Numbered from the stretch's first letter, positions 36,037 to 48,783 are shown. The stretch is DNA of 64,000 nucleotides from Bromus sterilis (GCA_950022295.1 OX465597.1:191331016-191395015); one strand, 5' to 3'. Made by a program: numbers and translations. Notes: generated by a model not told the origin, from the sequence alone.

Positions 36037-36854
36037 TCAATCAGTTAGGCATCTAAGGCCCATGGCTCTTACGTGCGCCTCATGCTTTGGCCTCGGGAGA
36101 GGCTTCGTCAAAGGATCAACAATGTTTGCATCCGTGTGTACTTTGCATACATTTATATTACCATCATCTACGAATTTTCGTATGAGATGATAACGCCTTT
36201 CTATGTGCTTGGATTTCTGGTGATGCCTTGGCTCCCTAGCATGTGCGAGGGCACCACTATTATCACAATAGAGGTCCAACGGATTTTCCAACTCTTCAAC
36301 CACATCAAGTAAGGAAATGAAATCCTATATCCAAACACCTTCCTTTGAAGCTTCAGAAGTTGCAAGGTACTTGGCTTCTATTGTAGAATCATCTAGTGTC
36401 TCTTCCTTGGAACTTTTCCAACTCACTGCACCTCCGTTCAGAATGAACACATAACCATATTGCGAACGAAATTCATCCCTATCGGTTTGGAAACTAGCAT
36501 CGGTGTAACCCTTGACAACGAGCTCATCCTCACCTCCATAAACTAGGAACATATCCTTAGTTCTTTTTAGGTACTTCAAGATACTCTTAACTGTTGTCCA
36601 GTGGCTCTCGCCTGGATTGGCCTGGTATCTGCTCGTAGCACTTAGAGCATAGGAAACATCTGGGCGAGTACATACCATAGCATACATGATAGACCCGATG
36701 GCCGAAGCGTACGGAATCTTATCCATGCGTCTTTTCTCATCAGGAGTCGATGGACCCTGAGTCTTTCTTAGATGAATGCCATGTGATGCAGGCAAGAATC
36801 CTTTTTTAGCCTCATGCATGTTGAACCTTTTCAACACCTTCTCAATATACGTAC
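36037..36854 (-). pseudogene. Copia pol C-terminal part (RT end and RNase H)
   Basis: Encodes the end of copia reverse transcriptase (TYIEKVLKRF, ASAIGSIMYAMVCTRPDVSY) and RNase H (GYTDASFQTD, IEAKYLATSEASKE, LYCDNSGALA, KHIERRYHLIR), ending MGLRCLTD and a stop. An in-frame TAG at 36322-36324 interrupts it. It is joined to the rest of pol at 41435 once the insertion 36855-41429 is removed. The copia pol order (integrase before RT) holds across the element. Confidence 0.88.
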
Positions 36855-39281
36855 TGCAAGGCTCGATATGTGGTACAGTTTCAGATCTGGATGTTTCCGT
36901 CCAAACCCGAGGACGAAGCACATATCGGACCCACCGCGACATATGACGAAGCCATATGTCTCGAATTTCAACATGATATCACAACATTACAATTACAAGG
37001 ATACAACATATCATACAATCAGCATACAAATGCCTTAAATACATTACATCAGCTTAAGATACATGTCTGAGTACAGACTAAAATCAAATGCCTAGTGGCA
37101 AAGAGAAAATCATAGATCCCCATAACCACACTGGTCTAGGCCCTCTGTCGGGATCCGCCTAACTAGTCCTCGTCGAGTCTCCACGTGAAACGTCGATCAC
37201 CACACCTGTTGTCGATAAAGATCCATGAAAAGAGTTTGGGGTAGTACCATGAGTACAGAAGTACTCAACATCCAACTTTAGTGGTCAACTGACCCAGCAA
37301 GGACTTCATCACTCGTCGTTCTAGGATAACTAGTAGTTCACGGTAAGGATGGGGTAAGTGGCGAGGTTTCTGCCGCACTAGCATTTATGGAATGGCTAGC
37401 GATCTAGAGAATAAGACGAGAAGCCAAGCATTCGATGAGGAATCACCTCCAACAAGTCTGCTATTCACCTACTTACGCAAGAATAACATCTATCCAATCC
37501 TTGTCCTCCTCTTTCATCACCCGATGATGAAGAAGCAGTCAAGGCACACACACATTGATCAAGTTTTAGTTATGATTCAGTTGATGTTATCTATGAACAA
37601 GGAGTAGGTCTCAAGTCGTCCATAACCGTGGACACGGCTTCTCGAAAAGATTTAACCCTGCAGGGGTGTACCAACTTCCCATTATAAGCTCCGCATGTAC
37701 GCCGGCTCTCTCAGTCGGGCCCGTTAAAGACACTCATTGAAGAGTTGTTTCGAGAGATCCGGACGTCATAATCCCTCTAACTAACAACGCACAAATCCGG
37801 GTGGACCCCGGGGAGTCGACACCCAATCCGAAAGTCGGTCGTACCCACAGATCAGACTCTTCCGTATGGCTAAGGTTGGGGTTAGCCTCACCTGAACTCA
37901 GGGGCTTCCCTAGCTCACCAGTGTGGACCAACAGAGGAACTCTATCTCCGCTGGCCCGAGTTGTTTGTAAATCTGCTGGGAGATCATCAGTCACACACAC
38001 GGTATTCAAATGGTAAATCAGCTTGGGCCACCACTAGAAATGTTTGGATCTAGGTAGGTAAGAAGCGGGGACCCCATAGAATTCCACACGTGGTCAGGCA
38101 CGCTCGCCAAGAGACACAATACCCGGAACATGGGACCTAGGTGACTCGAATGGAACAAAGCATCGAGGCAGGATAGCCTAGACCTTCTATCCTTCGTCGA
38201 ATATAGTCAACATTATAATAATATCATCCACAACAATATAATAATGTGATAGAACAATCCAAGGAGTAACAGGGGGTAACATTCGTAGCATCCTAAGCAT
38301 GCATACTAAGAAGGGGCTGAGCAACGAGCAATAGTAACATAGCAATACATGGTTTCCTGGGAGGGGACATGGATGTATCGGTTTAAGAGAGGTTGTAAAC
38401 ATGTGGTAGGATCAAACATCGAACCTATCCTAGACTAGCATGCAAACCTCTGGTTATAATATAATGGATCATAAGTAATGTATAGTCCTTGCCTGTTGAT
38501 AAATCGGGTTCTGAAGGTGTAGTCGATCGCAAGCTCGCATCGTCTCCGAAAGAATTCGCGGGAGAACACAAGAAGGAAACACTAGAAGGATAATCAATTA
38601 ATATGCATTCTATTACTACGGAGCAACACAATCAAGGAACAAGAAAGCATGGTTCAAGTATGATGCATGTCAGTTTAATAGCATGGCATGAACGTAAGAA
38701 CGAGCAAGTTTAAATGAAGCATTGGGAAGCAAGGGTGCAATGCTACCGACATTCTTCATAAGAATTATGTAGGTGAATTACGAATCCAAAGGATCATTAT
38801 GTTATAATTATTATGATTCATGATCATGGCATAGGCGGAGACTTAAACAAGACATGAACAAGAATTGCCCACTCACGAAGATAAACCTCGAGACGGGGTT
38901 CCTCAACATAAATAAATGCAAATGGCAATGAGATAATATGATGCACCTAATGCATTCTATTGCAAGCAATAAATGAGAACGGAACTATGCTACCGGCAAA
39001 GCTATGGCATCGTGGAACTACGGTCATCAGATCGCAACAACAAGGGAAAGGAAGAAATAATGCACCATGTGCATTTTATGAAGGGTTATGTGAAAAATGC
39101 ACCATCACCAAAAATAATGCATGCCCATACGATAAAATGAACAACACCATTGTCTTCCACATAATTTTCTACCCCAAATTCATGTATGACATGGATTATT
39201 TGGAGCAAGGATGCACATAACACAAGGATAGAAAAAGCGGGACTGAAATAAATCAATTCAAATGGATTTGAAATCGATCCT

Positions 39282-39531
39282 CCAAAAATAAAAGGAGGCA
39301 ACCCTCCACTGGGTTCCTCTCGGCTGATCTGGCCCATAAGGCGATCATCTAGGTGATAACAGACGATCACGGGCGAGGATAAGAACTGGGCCGAGCCCAT
39401 ATCAATCCAAAAATAAAAGGAGGCAACCCTCCACTGGGTTCCTCTCGGCTGATCTGGCCCATAAGGCGATCATCTAGGTGATAACAGACGATCACGGGCG
39501 AGGATAAGAACTGGGCCGAGCCCATATCAGT
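39282..39531. repeat. 125-bp tandem duplication in copy 1
   Basis: Two nearly identical units, 39282-39406 and 39407-39531, each beginning CCAAAAATAAAAGG and running to GAGCCCATATCA. Copy 2 does not show the doubled arrangement. Confidence 0.88.
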
Positions 39532-39571
39532 GTTGTAGCAAAAAAGAGGCAAAAATAGTGGTTTAATTCGT

Positions 39572-39640
39572 CTCCAAGGGGAGATGAACCAGGGACCTCC
39601 TGGATGCAACCCCGGCGCCCACACCACTGGCTATTGAACA
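39572..39640 (-). other. tRNA-like module 1a (relic)
   Basis: The minus strand carries GGTTCATCTCC, one mismatch from the RNA polymerase III B box GGTTCRANNCC, preceded by a weak A-box region TAGCCAGTGGTG. It matches module 2b in copy 2 (shared GGCGCC core). It does not fold as a proper tRNA by eye. Confidence 0.4.
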
Positions 39641-39769
39641 ATTGACAAACAAAACAGAGATTTAAACAACATGAACCAATAGCGAGGCGTTAACTGAACT
39701 AAAACAAGAAAGCAACACTGACGAAACTGAAGATCGCAGTGATGCAAAAACAGAGAAAAAGTGGACGCC

Positions 39770-39845
39770 TTGCATCCGCTGGGATTTGATCCCAAGCCCT
39801 CACGGTTGAAACCTGAGCTCACATACCATTACACCAATCAACTGG
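39770..39845 (-). other. tRNA-like module 1b (relic)
   Basis: The minus strand has TGGTGTAATGG, a perfect A box (TRGYNNANNNG), and about 35 bp later GGATCAAATCC, one mismatch from the B box, within a self-complementary T-arm-like GGGATCAAATCCC. It corresponds to module 2c. Confidence 0.45.
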
Positions 39846-41434
39846 ATTGGAGACAAACCGGCAACGCTGCAAAAAGAAGCAACTACTGTAGGTGATAACT
39901 CTGAAAACTGAAGAAAGTAGCAGCTCCTAATGAACCTGGCGGCCTAACTGCGCTCGCTTGCATCAGAGAGCAGCACAGCGAGAGGAGAAGCGCACGGGCA
40001 TGGCCTGGACGTGCAAGGCAAGTCCTTTGGCATGCTCTCGGCCGTGGTGACACGCGCGCGTGCAGCCTGGGCCCTGCGCGGGCGAGCCGGGCACGACGAC
40101 GATCGGCGGACGACAGAAACAGGAACAACACGATGCCATCACGAACAAGATGACGAGGAGCTGCAACGCCCTAATCACACAAGCTAGCGCTGGAAGGAGC
40201 ATATGCGCGCACGACCTACTGAGTTCCTGGACGGACGGGGACGCCTACGACGTGCACGACTACGGCGACAAACGACAGACGGAATAGAGGCGGCCACAGA
40301 GCAGAATGGCGGGGAGGCGACCGCCTATGCATGGGCTACACGGTGAGAGAGACAGGGGAAGGGGAGGCTCACAAGGGGGATACTACTGGAGACGATCGGG
40401 CTCGACGGAGACGAACAGGGGCTCGGGGATGACGGCTTGTCAGCGAGGCAGATGAGGACACATCATGGAGGAAGATGGTCGTGCGAAGAAGGGGACGCAG
40501 GCACCACGGAGGAAGGCACGTCGGCCTCTGTCCATGCGCTCGGGGGTGTGCACGTGGTCGGACAAGGTGTCGACTTCGACGTTGACGAGGACGGGATGGC
40601 CATGGGCAGGAAAAATTGGAGCTCTCGGCTCCTGATCATGGCGACCGGGAGAAGAAGAAAGAGGGGGAAGGAGAGGGATATGGCGGCGGCGGTGGCTGGG
40701 AAAGAAGAAATGAGGGGCTAGGGTTAGCAGGGGAAAGAGATGGGGCTTAAGAGGGGGAGCATCGAGGGTGGCTGCTGGGAGGGCTCCACCTCCTCCCACG
40801 GCCATGGCGTGAGAGAGAGGAGGGGGTCCTCCACGTGTAAGGGGGAAAAGGAGGGGGAAGGTTGGGCTGGATTTGGGGGTTGTGCTGAGAAGATGGGCTG
40901 GTTGGAGAGAAGAGGTCCAATGACCTCTACCAATTTATGCGTTTTATTCTTTTTTACAAAAGAGAGCAGAAAAATGGCTAAAAGAAATGGAAAATGTATT
41001 CAAAAATCATATAAAAATATGATTATGGATCCTCTGCAACTTTAGGATTTTTAGAAAATCATTTGGGTCAAATATGTTTAAGTAATTCAAAAGGCATTTA
41101 AATTAATTCAAATGCAAGTTGAACTACAACCCCATTTTCTAGAAATGATAAAATAATGGGAATTGATAGGCATCCTTATCATGGCAAAACATGATGGAAT
41201 CCAATAGGTATAGCTCAGAAGATCAAAGATGATCATTGGAGAAAATGGCAAAGCCTAGGAAAGGAAGAAAGAAAAGGAATTGAAATAAACCCTTTACATA
41301 ACCATAAAAACATTAGGGAATTTTTCTGTCACATATATTATGGCAAAGATTAAATGTGCAAATTATTATCCCCAATGGGAAAAATAAAAGTGCAATATTT
41401 CTGGATTTTGCTAGTTTTGGGCTGTTACACATAC

Positions 41435-43468
41435 TCTGGCTTAATCTAATAAGCCTCTTCGATCTATCTCTATAGATCTTGATTCCCAAAATGTAAGCTG
41501 CTTCTCCCAAGTCATTCATTGCAAAACTATTTTTCAATGAGTCCTTGACAACTTCAAGCATTGAAATGTCATTCCCAGTCGGTAATATGTCATCCACATA
41601 TAAGATTAGAAATACGATTGAGCTCCCACTAAACTTCATGAACACACAAGGTTCCTTTTCGTTCTCGATGAAGCCAAACAATTTTAAAACCTCTTTAAAA
41701 CGAATGTTCCAACGCCGAGAAGCTTGCTTCAATCCATAAATGGATTTCTGAAGTTTGCATACTTTGCTAGCATTATTTGGATCGACAAAACCTTCGGGTT
41801 GTGTCATATACACGTCCTCATCTAGATTTCTGTTAAGGAAAGCTATTTTGACATCCAACTGCCAAAACTCATAACCGAAATAGGCAGCTGTAGCTAGAAT
41901 AATCCAAACTGATTTAAGCATCGCTACAGGCAAGAAGGTCTCGTTGTAGTCAATTCCTTGAACTTGTGGAACCCCCTTCGTGACAAGTCGAGCTTTATGG
42001 ATCTGAACATTTCCATCCATATAAGTTTTCTTCTTAAAGATCCATTTGCACTCAATGGTCTTGAACCATTTGGTAGATCAACCAAGTTCCCAACTTGATT
42101 ATCATCCATGGGCTTTAACTCGGATCTCATGGCCTCAAGGCATAACTCGGAATCTGGATCCTCCATCACTTCCGCATATGTCAAAGGCTCATCGTTTTCC
42201 AACAACAATACATTGCTTGCATTATGCAGTATTTCTGACCTTCATGGTGCGGGAGCTACTTCAACCACGGGTTCACTGACTAGCTCTGCCGTAATGGCAT
42301 CACTTGCCGTGTCTTCCCCGAGTGGTTTATCTCGAACCTCTTCGAGTTGCATCGTCCTCCCACTAGCCTTCCTACTGAGAAACTCTTTCTCAAGGAAGGT
42401 ACCGTGTCGAGCGACAAACACTTTTCCATCTTGAAGGTTGTAGAAGTAATACCCTAAGGTTTCCCTTGGTTTTCCCACGAATATGCACTTATCTGATTTG
42501 GGTGCGAGATTGTCCGACTGGAGTCGCTTAAATAACGTTTCACAACCCCAAATCTTTAGAAAAGAAAAACTGTCATGCTTCCCAGTCCATATCTCATATG
42601 GTGTATTATGTACAGATTTAGATGGTACTCAGTTTAGTGTGAAAGCTGCAGTTTCTAGAGCATAACCCCAAAATGCTAACGGTAGATCTGACTGACTCAT
42701 CATCCATCGAACCATGTCCAACAAGGTACGATTCCTCCGTTCTGATACGACATTTCTCTACGACGTTCCAAGTGGAGTGAGTTGTGGAAATATTGCACGA
42801 CTCTTCAGATGATCATCAAACTATTGACTCAGATATTCACCTCCACGATCTAATCGTAGAAGTTTGATCGTCTTGCCGAGTTGATTTTATACTTCATTCT
42901 GAAACTCCTTGAACTTTTCAAAGGTCTCCCTCGTGTGACTCATGAAGTAGATATATCCATATCTGCTCAAGTCATCGGTGAAAGTCACGAAGTAGGGGTA
43001 ACCACCTCTAGCAGTCGTGCTCATTGGTCCACACACATTAGTATGTATGATTTCCAACAAGTTGGACGCCCTCTCACAACTCTTAGCAAAAGGTTTCTTG
43101 GTCATCTTGCCGAGTAGGCATGACTCGCATGTCCCGAATGATTGAAAATCAAACTAATTTAACACTTTGTCATCCTGAGCTTCTTCATGCTCTTTTCACT
43201 AATATGACCAAGCCGACAGTGCCAAAAGTAAGTTGTATTCCGATCGTTAGGTTTAAGCCTCTTGACATTTATATTATAGACAGATTCATCTTCAAGATTC
43301 AAAATGATAACCCATTCACAACGGGCTCCAATACATAAAACATCTTATTAAAAAATATAGAACAACCATTGTCCTTAATAATGAATTCATAACCTTGTCT
43401 CATCAAACATGAGGCAGAAATAATGTTTTGACTTAACGATGGAACATAATAACAATTATCAATCTCCA
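41435..43468 (-). pseudogene. Copia pol: integrase and reverse transcriptase, degraded
   Basis: Minus-strand order: GAG-pre-integrase remnant (ending ...FYVLEPVVNG), integrase core (NVCGPMSTTARGGYPYF, FTDDLSRYGYIYFM), integrase C-terminal KVFVARHGTFLEKEFL, then RT (YAEVMEDPDSELCLEAM, HKARLVTKG, LDVKIAFLNRNLDEDVYM, YGLKQASRRWN, LYVDDIL, YILGIKIYRD). Several frameshifts and stops, for example near 42070 and 42700-42880. The YVDD active-site box is retained. 43464-43468 (CTCCA) is the left duplication of copy 2. Confidence 0.88.
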
Positions 43469-46044
43469 TGTAAGGCCCGATATGTAATACTGTTCCAGAT
43501 CTAGATGTTTCCATCCAGATCCGGGACGAAGCACATATCGGTCCCACCGTGACATATGACATTGCCATATGCCCTGGATTTCGAACATGATATCACAACA
43601 TTACAGCTACATGGATACAACATCTTATACAATCGGCATACAACTGCCTTAATACAATACATCAGCGGAAGGTACATGTTTGAGTATAGACTAGAATCAA
43701 ATGCCTAATGGAAAAGAGAAAAGGCATCTCTCCCATAACCCCACGGGTCCAGGCCCTCCGCTGAGATCCGCCTAACTATTCGTCGTCGAGTCTCCACGTG
43801 AAACGTCGATCACCATACCTGTGCCCGTTCAAGAATCCTGAAAAGAGTTTGGGGGTAGTATCATGAGTACAGAAGTACTCAGCATCCAACTGTAGTGGTC
43901 AACTGACCAAGCAAGGACTTCATCACTTGTCATTCTAGGATAACTAGCATTTTACGGTAAGAATGGGGTAAGTGGTGAGGTTTTTGTCTTACTAGTATTA
44001 TATAAGTGGCTAACGGTCTATTTAGAGTAAGATTAGAACCAAGCATTCGATGAGGAATCACCTCCAACAAGTCTTGCTATCAGCTACTTACGCAAACATA
44101 ACACCTATCATATCCTTGTCCTCCCCTTCGCATCCCGACGAAGAAGAAGCAGTCAAGGCACAAACACATTGATCAAGTTATTAAGATTATCTCAATTGGT
44201 GTTGTCTATGAACAAGGAGTAGGTCTCAAGTCGTCCATAACCGTGGACACGGCTTCTCGAAAAGATTTAACCCTGGAGGGGTGTACCAACTGCCCATTAA
44301 AAGGCTCCGCACGCATGCCCATCTCTCTCAGTTGCTACCCATCACAGGCAACCATTTTATGATTTAGTTCCGAGAGATCCAAAACGACAGGTCCCTCTAG
44401 CTAACAACGAACAAATCCGAGTGGCCCCCGGTGAGTCGACATCCAGTTCAGGAGCCGGCCGCGCTCTCGATCTCATATCTACCGTATGCCTCAGGTTTGG
44501 ACTGCCGGTAAATTCTCACATGAGGCCGGGTACTCAGCCAGACAGGTTAGACCAACAGGGAAGCCATGTCCCCACTGGCCCAGTTTGTTTAAAGAAGATC
44601 TGCTAGGAGCAACCCGACAGACACACACACGGGTTTCAAATGGTAAATCAGCTTGGGCCACCACTAGAAATGTTTGAAGCTAGGTAGGTAAGAAAAGGGG
44701 ACCCCATAAAATCCCACACGCGGTTAGGCACGCTCGTCAAGAGACACAATACCAGGAACTCAGGTCCTAGGTGACTCGAATGGAACAAAGCATCGGGGCG
44801 TGATAGCCTAGACCTTCCATCCTTCGTCGAATATAGTCAACATTTATAATAATCATATCATCAAAAACAATATAATAATGTGAGAGCCCAATCCAAGGAG
44901 TAACAGGGTAACATTCGTAGCATCCTAAGCATGCATACTAAGCAGGGGTTGAGCAACGAGCAATAGTAACATAGCAGTACATGGTTTGTTGGGAGGGGAC
45001 ATAGCTGTATCGGTTTAAGAGAGCCTGTAATCATGTGGTAGGACCAAACATCGAACCTAACGTAGACTATGCAAACTGCTGGTTATAGTAGAATGGATCA
45101 TGAGTAATTTATAGTCCTTTCCTTTTGAAAAGTCGGATTCCGAAGGTGTAGTCGATCGCAAGCTTGCATCGTAACCGAGAGTGTCCGCGGGAGCACACAC
45201 GAAGTAAACACTAGAAAGCAATCAACGAAGATACCACTATCACTACGGAGCAACACAAGCGAGCAATAAACAAGCAAGCATGGTCAACTATGATGCATGT
45301 AATATTAATAGCATGGCATGAACATGAGAATACACAAGTTTAGATGAAGCATCAGGAACCAAGGGTGCAGTTCTCCCGACAACCTTCTTATGCATTATGT
45401 AGGTCAATTACGGATCTGAAGGATCCTTATGTTATAATTGTTATAATGCATGATCATGGCATATGCAAAAGACTAGAACATAACATGAACAAGAATTGCC
45501 CACACTTGAGAACAAACCTCAAGGCGGGATTCCCTAACATAACATATATGAAAATGGCATGGCATATTATGATGCAACTAATGCAATATATTTCAAGCAA
45601 TGAAATGCAGCGCAAGACTACTGTACCGACAATTACGGTCAACGGAAGAAGTACGGTGCTCGGAACACGGCAGAAGAAAGAAAGAATTGCACCATGCGCA
45701 TCATCATGAGGGGTTTTGTGCGAAATGCACCATCGCCAAGATAATGCTAGCTCATATAGATAATTGAACAGCTCCATGACGTTCCTCAGGTTTTTCTACC
45801 GCAAATTCATGTATGACATGAAATATTTGGAGCAAAGATGCATATGATACAAGCATGGCAAAAACATGGCAGATTTGAATGAATTCTCCAAACAGAAAAA
45901 GAGGGAAACCTCCCTGGGTTGGTCTCTGCCAGAACCTGGCCCAATCCCTCGCGGGTTGGTCTATGTGACGCCCACGGGCAAGAACTCCACTGGGATGAGA
46001 CCAACACGCTACAAAAAAAGAACAAAAGCAAAAGGAGGCGCTTT

Positions 46045-46115
46045 TGCTAATGTTGGGGATAGAACCCACATCACACACATACAACTCGAACGGCCAAACC
46101 ACTAGACCAATCCTA
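46045..46115 (-). other. tRNA-like module 2a (relic)
   Basis: The minus strand has TGGTCTAGTGG (perfect A box) and, about 35 bp on, GGTTCTATCCC (one mismatch to the B box). A GTGGTTTGGCC segment follows the A box as in a D-arm. Confidence 0.45.
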
Positions 46116-46195
46116 ACAATCACGACAGATTTCAGGATCTGCATGAAGTATTCGATACGCAGAGCCAACAAGAAATTAGCAAGAATTAAAAAAAG

Positions 46196-46268
46196 AGGAT
46201 GCTGGGACTTGAACCCAGTACCTCAAGGTTGCAACCACGGCGCCCAAGACACTAGTCTACCGATCGAC
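46196..46268 (-). other. tRNA-like module 2b (relic)
   Basis: The minus strand has a perfect B box GGTTCAAGTCC within a T-arm-like inverted repeat CTGGGTTCAAGTCCCAG. The A-box region is degraded. It is homologous to module 1a. Confidence 0.45.
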
Positions 46269-46387
46269 TCACAACAGGAATGCTAACTGAACAAACATAG
46301 CACATGTTGCACGGGATAGCTGAAACTGAATCAACATGGAACACTGACGAAACTGAATGCGCGATGCAAAAACAGAGAATAGGGGCG

Positions 46388-46470
46388 CTTTGCGCAGTTG
46401 GGGAATTGATCCAACGCCCTCACGAATACAACTCATGCAACATCACCACTACACCACTCAATCGAACTCA
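46388..46470 (-). other. tRNA-like module 2c (relic)
   Basis: The minus strand has TGGTGTAGTGG (perfect A box) and GGATCAATTCC (one mismatch to the B box) about 40 bp downstream. It is homologous to module 1b. Confidence 0.45.
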
Positions 46471-47546
46471 ACACATATGGGAACTCGAGGTCGTCGGCTC
46501 GGGAAGAACACGCAGAGGTGGTCAAGGTAGCTGAACGCGACGTCATTGGTTGGCTCACGGAGGAAGGCGTCGCAGGGAGAAGACGAAGAAGATGATCGGG
46601 GCTCGAGGACGAGGTTTGGGGAGGACGCTCGTGTCTTCGATGCGGATGACGGGGCTTGGCGTGGCTCGGGGAAGTGCAGAGGGCCACGGCATCTTGGCCA
46701 TGGCAGACTCAAGATCCACCACTCTCTGTTTCATGGGGCGATCAGAGATACATGGAGGGGGAGGGAGAACGATATGGCGGTGCTAGGAGGGAGAGGAGAG
46801 GGCTAGGGGCGCTAGGGTTCCCGGGAGAGAGGGGGATTTATGGGGAGGAGGCAGGGGTCGCTGCTTGGAGGGCTCCACCTCCTCCTCACTGCCATTGTCG
46901 TGAGGTGAGGAGGGGACCAAAGGAGGAGGGGGAAAAAGGAGAGGGGTGCACGTACCGGTTCGGCCCTAGGATGGATTTGGAGTTGGGCCGAGGAGGCGGG
47001 TTGGACTAGAAAGAAGGAAAGAGGCCCAAGAGGCAAGAAGGGTTTCTGCATTTATACATTGAAAAAAAGATTGCAGAAAAAGCAAGAGAAAAATATAATT
47101 GGATATGAAGACATAAAATCATATAAAAATATGATTTGACACCCATGATATTAATGTGATTTTATAAAATTGGTAACAACCAATTTTATTAGAGTAAATT
47201 CAAACTCATTCAAATTATTTCAAATGAGGTTTGAACAATAACCACATTTTCCAAGAAGAATAATATCTTGGAAGTAGGCATGGAGTTTTGGCATGGCAAA
47301 ACATGACCATATTAATGAGGGCTTCCTTAGGGGATCAAAGACGGTCGTTAGAGAAATTGGCAAAGGCTAGCAAGAAAGAAAAGAAAGAATTCAAGATAAT
47401 CCTTTTACATAACCTGAAAAATGCTTGGGTATTTTTCCATCACATGGATTATGGCAAAGATTAAATGTGTAGATTATTATCCCCAATGGAAAAAATAAAA
47501 GTGCATTTTTTTCTGGATTTTGCTAGTTTTTGTCTGTTACACTCCA

Positions 47547-47862
47547 TTACAAATCCAGAAGTTAAATTAAGTCGCATTGTGCCGACGGCTAATGCAACAA
47601 CTTTTGCTTTATTCCTGACGCGTATGTCAACTTCTCTACTTCCTTTTAGTCCCTGCATCGAGTTGCAAATGTGAAAAACCGATCCGGTAGGATATACCCA
47701 AGAACTATTAGAAATATCAGCAAGGTAAATGTCTATAAAATATACAACAACTGTACCTGTAGGAGACGTACTCCCACTGCTCTTGCCCTTGCTCGCGAGC
47801 CACTTGTTGCAGTTCCTCTTCCAATGACCATTCTCCTTGCAATAGAAGCAAATGGTCTCTGC
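47547..47862 (-). pseudogene. Copia zinc knuckle and protease segment
   Basis: Encodes a gag-type knuckle CFYCKENGHWKRNC (CX2CX4HX4C) and, after a Ser/Thr-rich spacer, the copia protease region ending in GTMRLNLTSG. The catalytic Asp-Thr-Gly is changed to Pro-Thr-Gly (WVYPTGSVFHICNS), so the protease is dead. The frame would join gag at 54980 without a shift once the CRM element and one GATAG copy are removed. Confidence 0.83.
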
Positions 47863-47867
47863 GATAG

Positions 47868-48783
47868 TGATAGAGGCGAAGGTGTCCCGATGTTTCAATG
47901 AGATGGTGGAGATCGATTATGGTGGAGACGACTTTCACGATCCGACTACGAACGTGCGAAGACGTTGCGCCTTAGCGATCGCTAAACCAACTCCGAGAGG
48001 TTATTGATCCCGCGGATGCACGATCAACCTGACCACGAAGGTCTAATTCCTGCAAGCAATCGAAGAACAAGCAAGAACTAAGAATTGCAATCTGGATATT
48101 GCGAATATAAGATGAATGATTACGAAAGTTGGGGTTCCAATGAGGTCTTGGCCTGGTCGGATGACACAAACGAAGAGCTCGAAGTTGCGGCTATGGCTAA
48201 CTTGAATCTAATTAAAACCCAAGTCTAAACGACGCCCTAAGGGTTGTATATATGGGGGAACAGAGGGGAATTTCGTGGCCCCTTGGAGGAGGGGTCCGAA
48301 AACAACCCTAACTCGGTTTCCCCACACATACGGACTCTAAAAAATAGCCTATTAAGTGTATTTTGAAATTACATGGGTCTGGCCCAATAATAAGGTGACG
48401 CAGCACCTATAATAACCCTTGGACGAAAATATTAATGTGGCGTCTTGTGTCTCTCGTCCAAGTCTTCATGCACGCCTTATGGTGGCCTCAAAGTGCGAAA
48501 ATCACCACTGGAAGCTCCATTGTCCTTTCCCGCGCGCATACCTCCTTCTCCATGCTTGATCCCGCTCCAATGACCATCCTTCTTATCCATGCTAGGTCCT
48601 TCATTCATAAGACAAACAAAAGTATCTACTTTAGGCAGCATCATATGTTCCTGAACATTAGAAGGATTCGCAAGAAACGAAAGTACCTGATAATTTAGTT
48701 GACGTGCGCGTGCTCTAGTGACTGGTCCAGTATGTGTAGTTGGTGAAGATGTGGGTGTAACATTAGTAGAGATGTCCTCATCA
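47868..48783 (-). repeat. 3' LTR of CRM element H (type I)
   Basis: 916 bp, type I markers. The purine tract is at 48784-48795 (plus strand TCCTCCCCTTCT). It contains the last 307 bp of the polyprotein frame. Confidence 0.94.

Larger units (their letters stand above)
36855..41429 (-). mobile_element. Large non-coding LTR-like unit, copy 1 (4,575 bp)
   Basis: On the minus strand it begins TGTAACAGCCC and ends CGAGCCTTGCA. It is flanked by CGTAC (36850-36854) and CATAC (41430-41434), a 5-bp target duplication with one transition, inside the copia RT gene. It is homologous over long stretches to copy 2 (43469-47541). No retroelement domain is found. Size, TG/CA ends and lack of coding capacity fit a solo LTR of a large retrotransposon derivative (LARD type, as Sukkula is); the family name is not established. 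Short open frames inside have no recognisable similarity. Confidence 0.75.
43469..47541 (-). mobile_element. Large non-coding LTR-like unit, copy 2 (4,073 bp)
   Basis: The minus strand begins TGTAACAGACAAA and ends ATCGGGCCTTACA, flanked by perfect CTCCA duplications (43464-43468 and 47542-47546) in the copia element. It shares with copy 1 many blocks, for example around 44220 versus 37607 and 46361 versus 39741. Non-coding. It carries three tRNA-like modules. It is interpreted as a solo LTR of the same large family; a complete element with very short terminal repeats cannot be excluded. Confidence 0.8.

Noticed and set aside
40437..41045. GC-rich open frames of about 100 codons in the first large non-coding unit, and similar ones near 46546-47009
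   Set aside because: Overlapping frames on both strands in GC-rich DNA, not conserved in frame between the two copies, no recognisable domain.
37000..41429. Naming the large units Sukkula
   Set aside because: Size and architecture fit, but I could not match a diagnostic Sukkula sequence, so only the class is stated.
46196..46268. Functional tRNA gene
   Set aside because: Only promoter-box and T-arm similarity is present. The acceptor and anticodon stems do not pair properly by eye.
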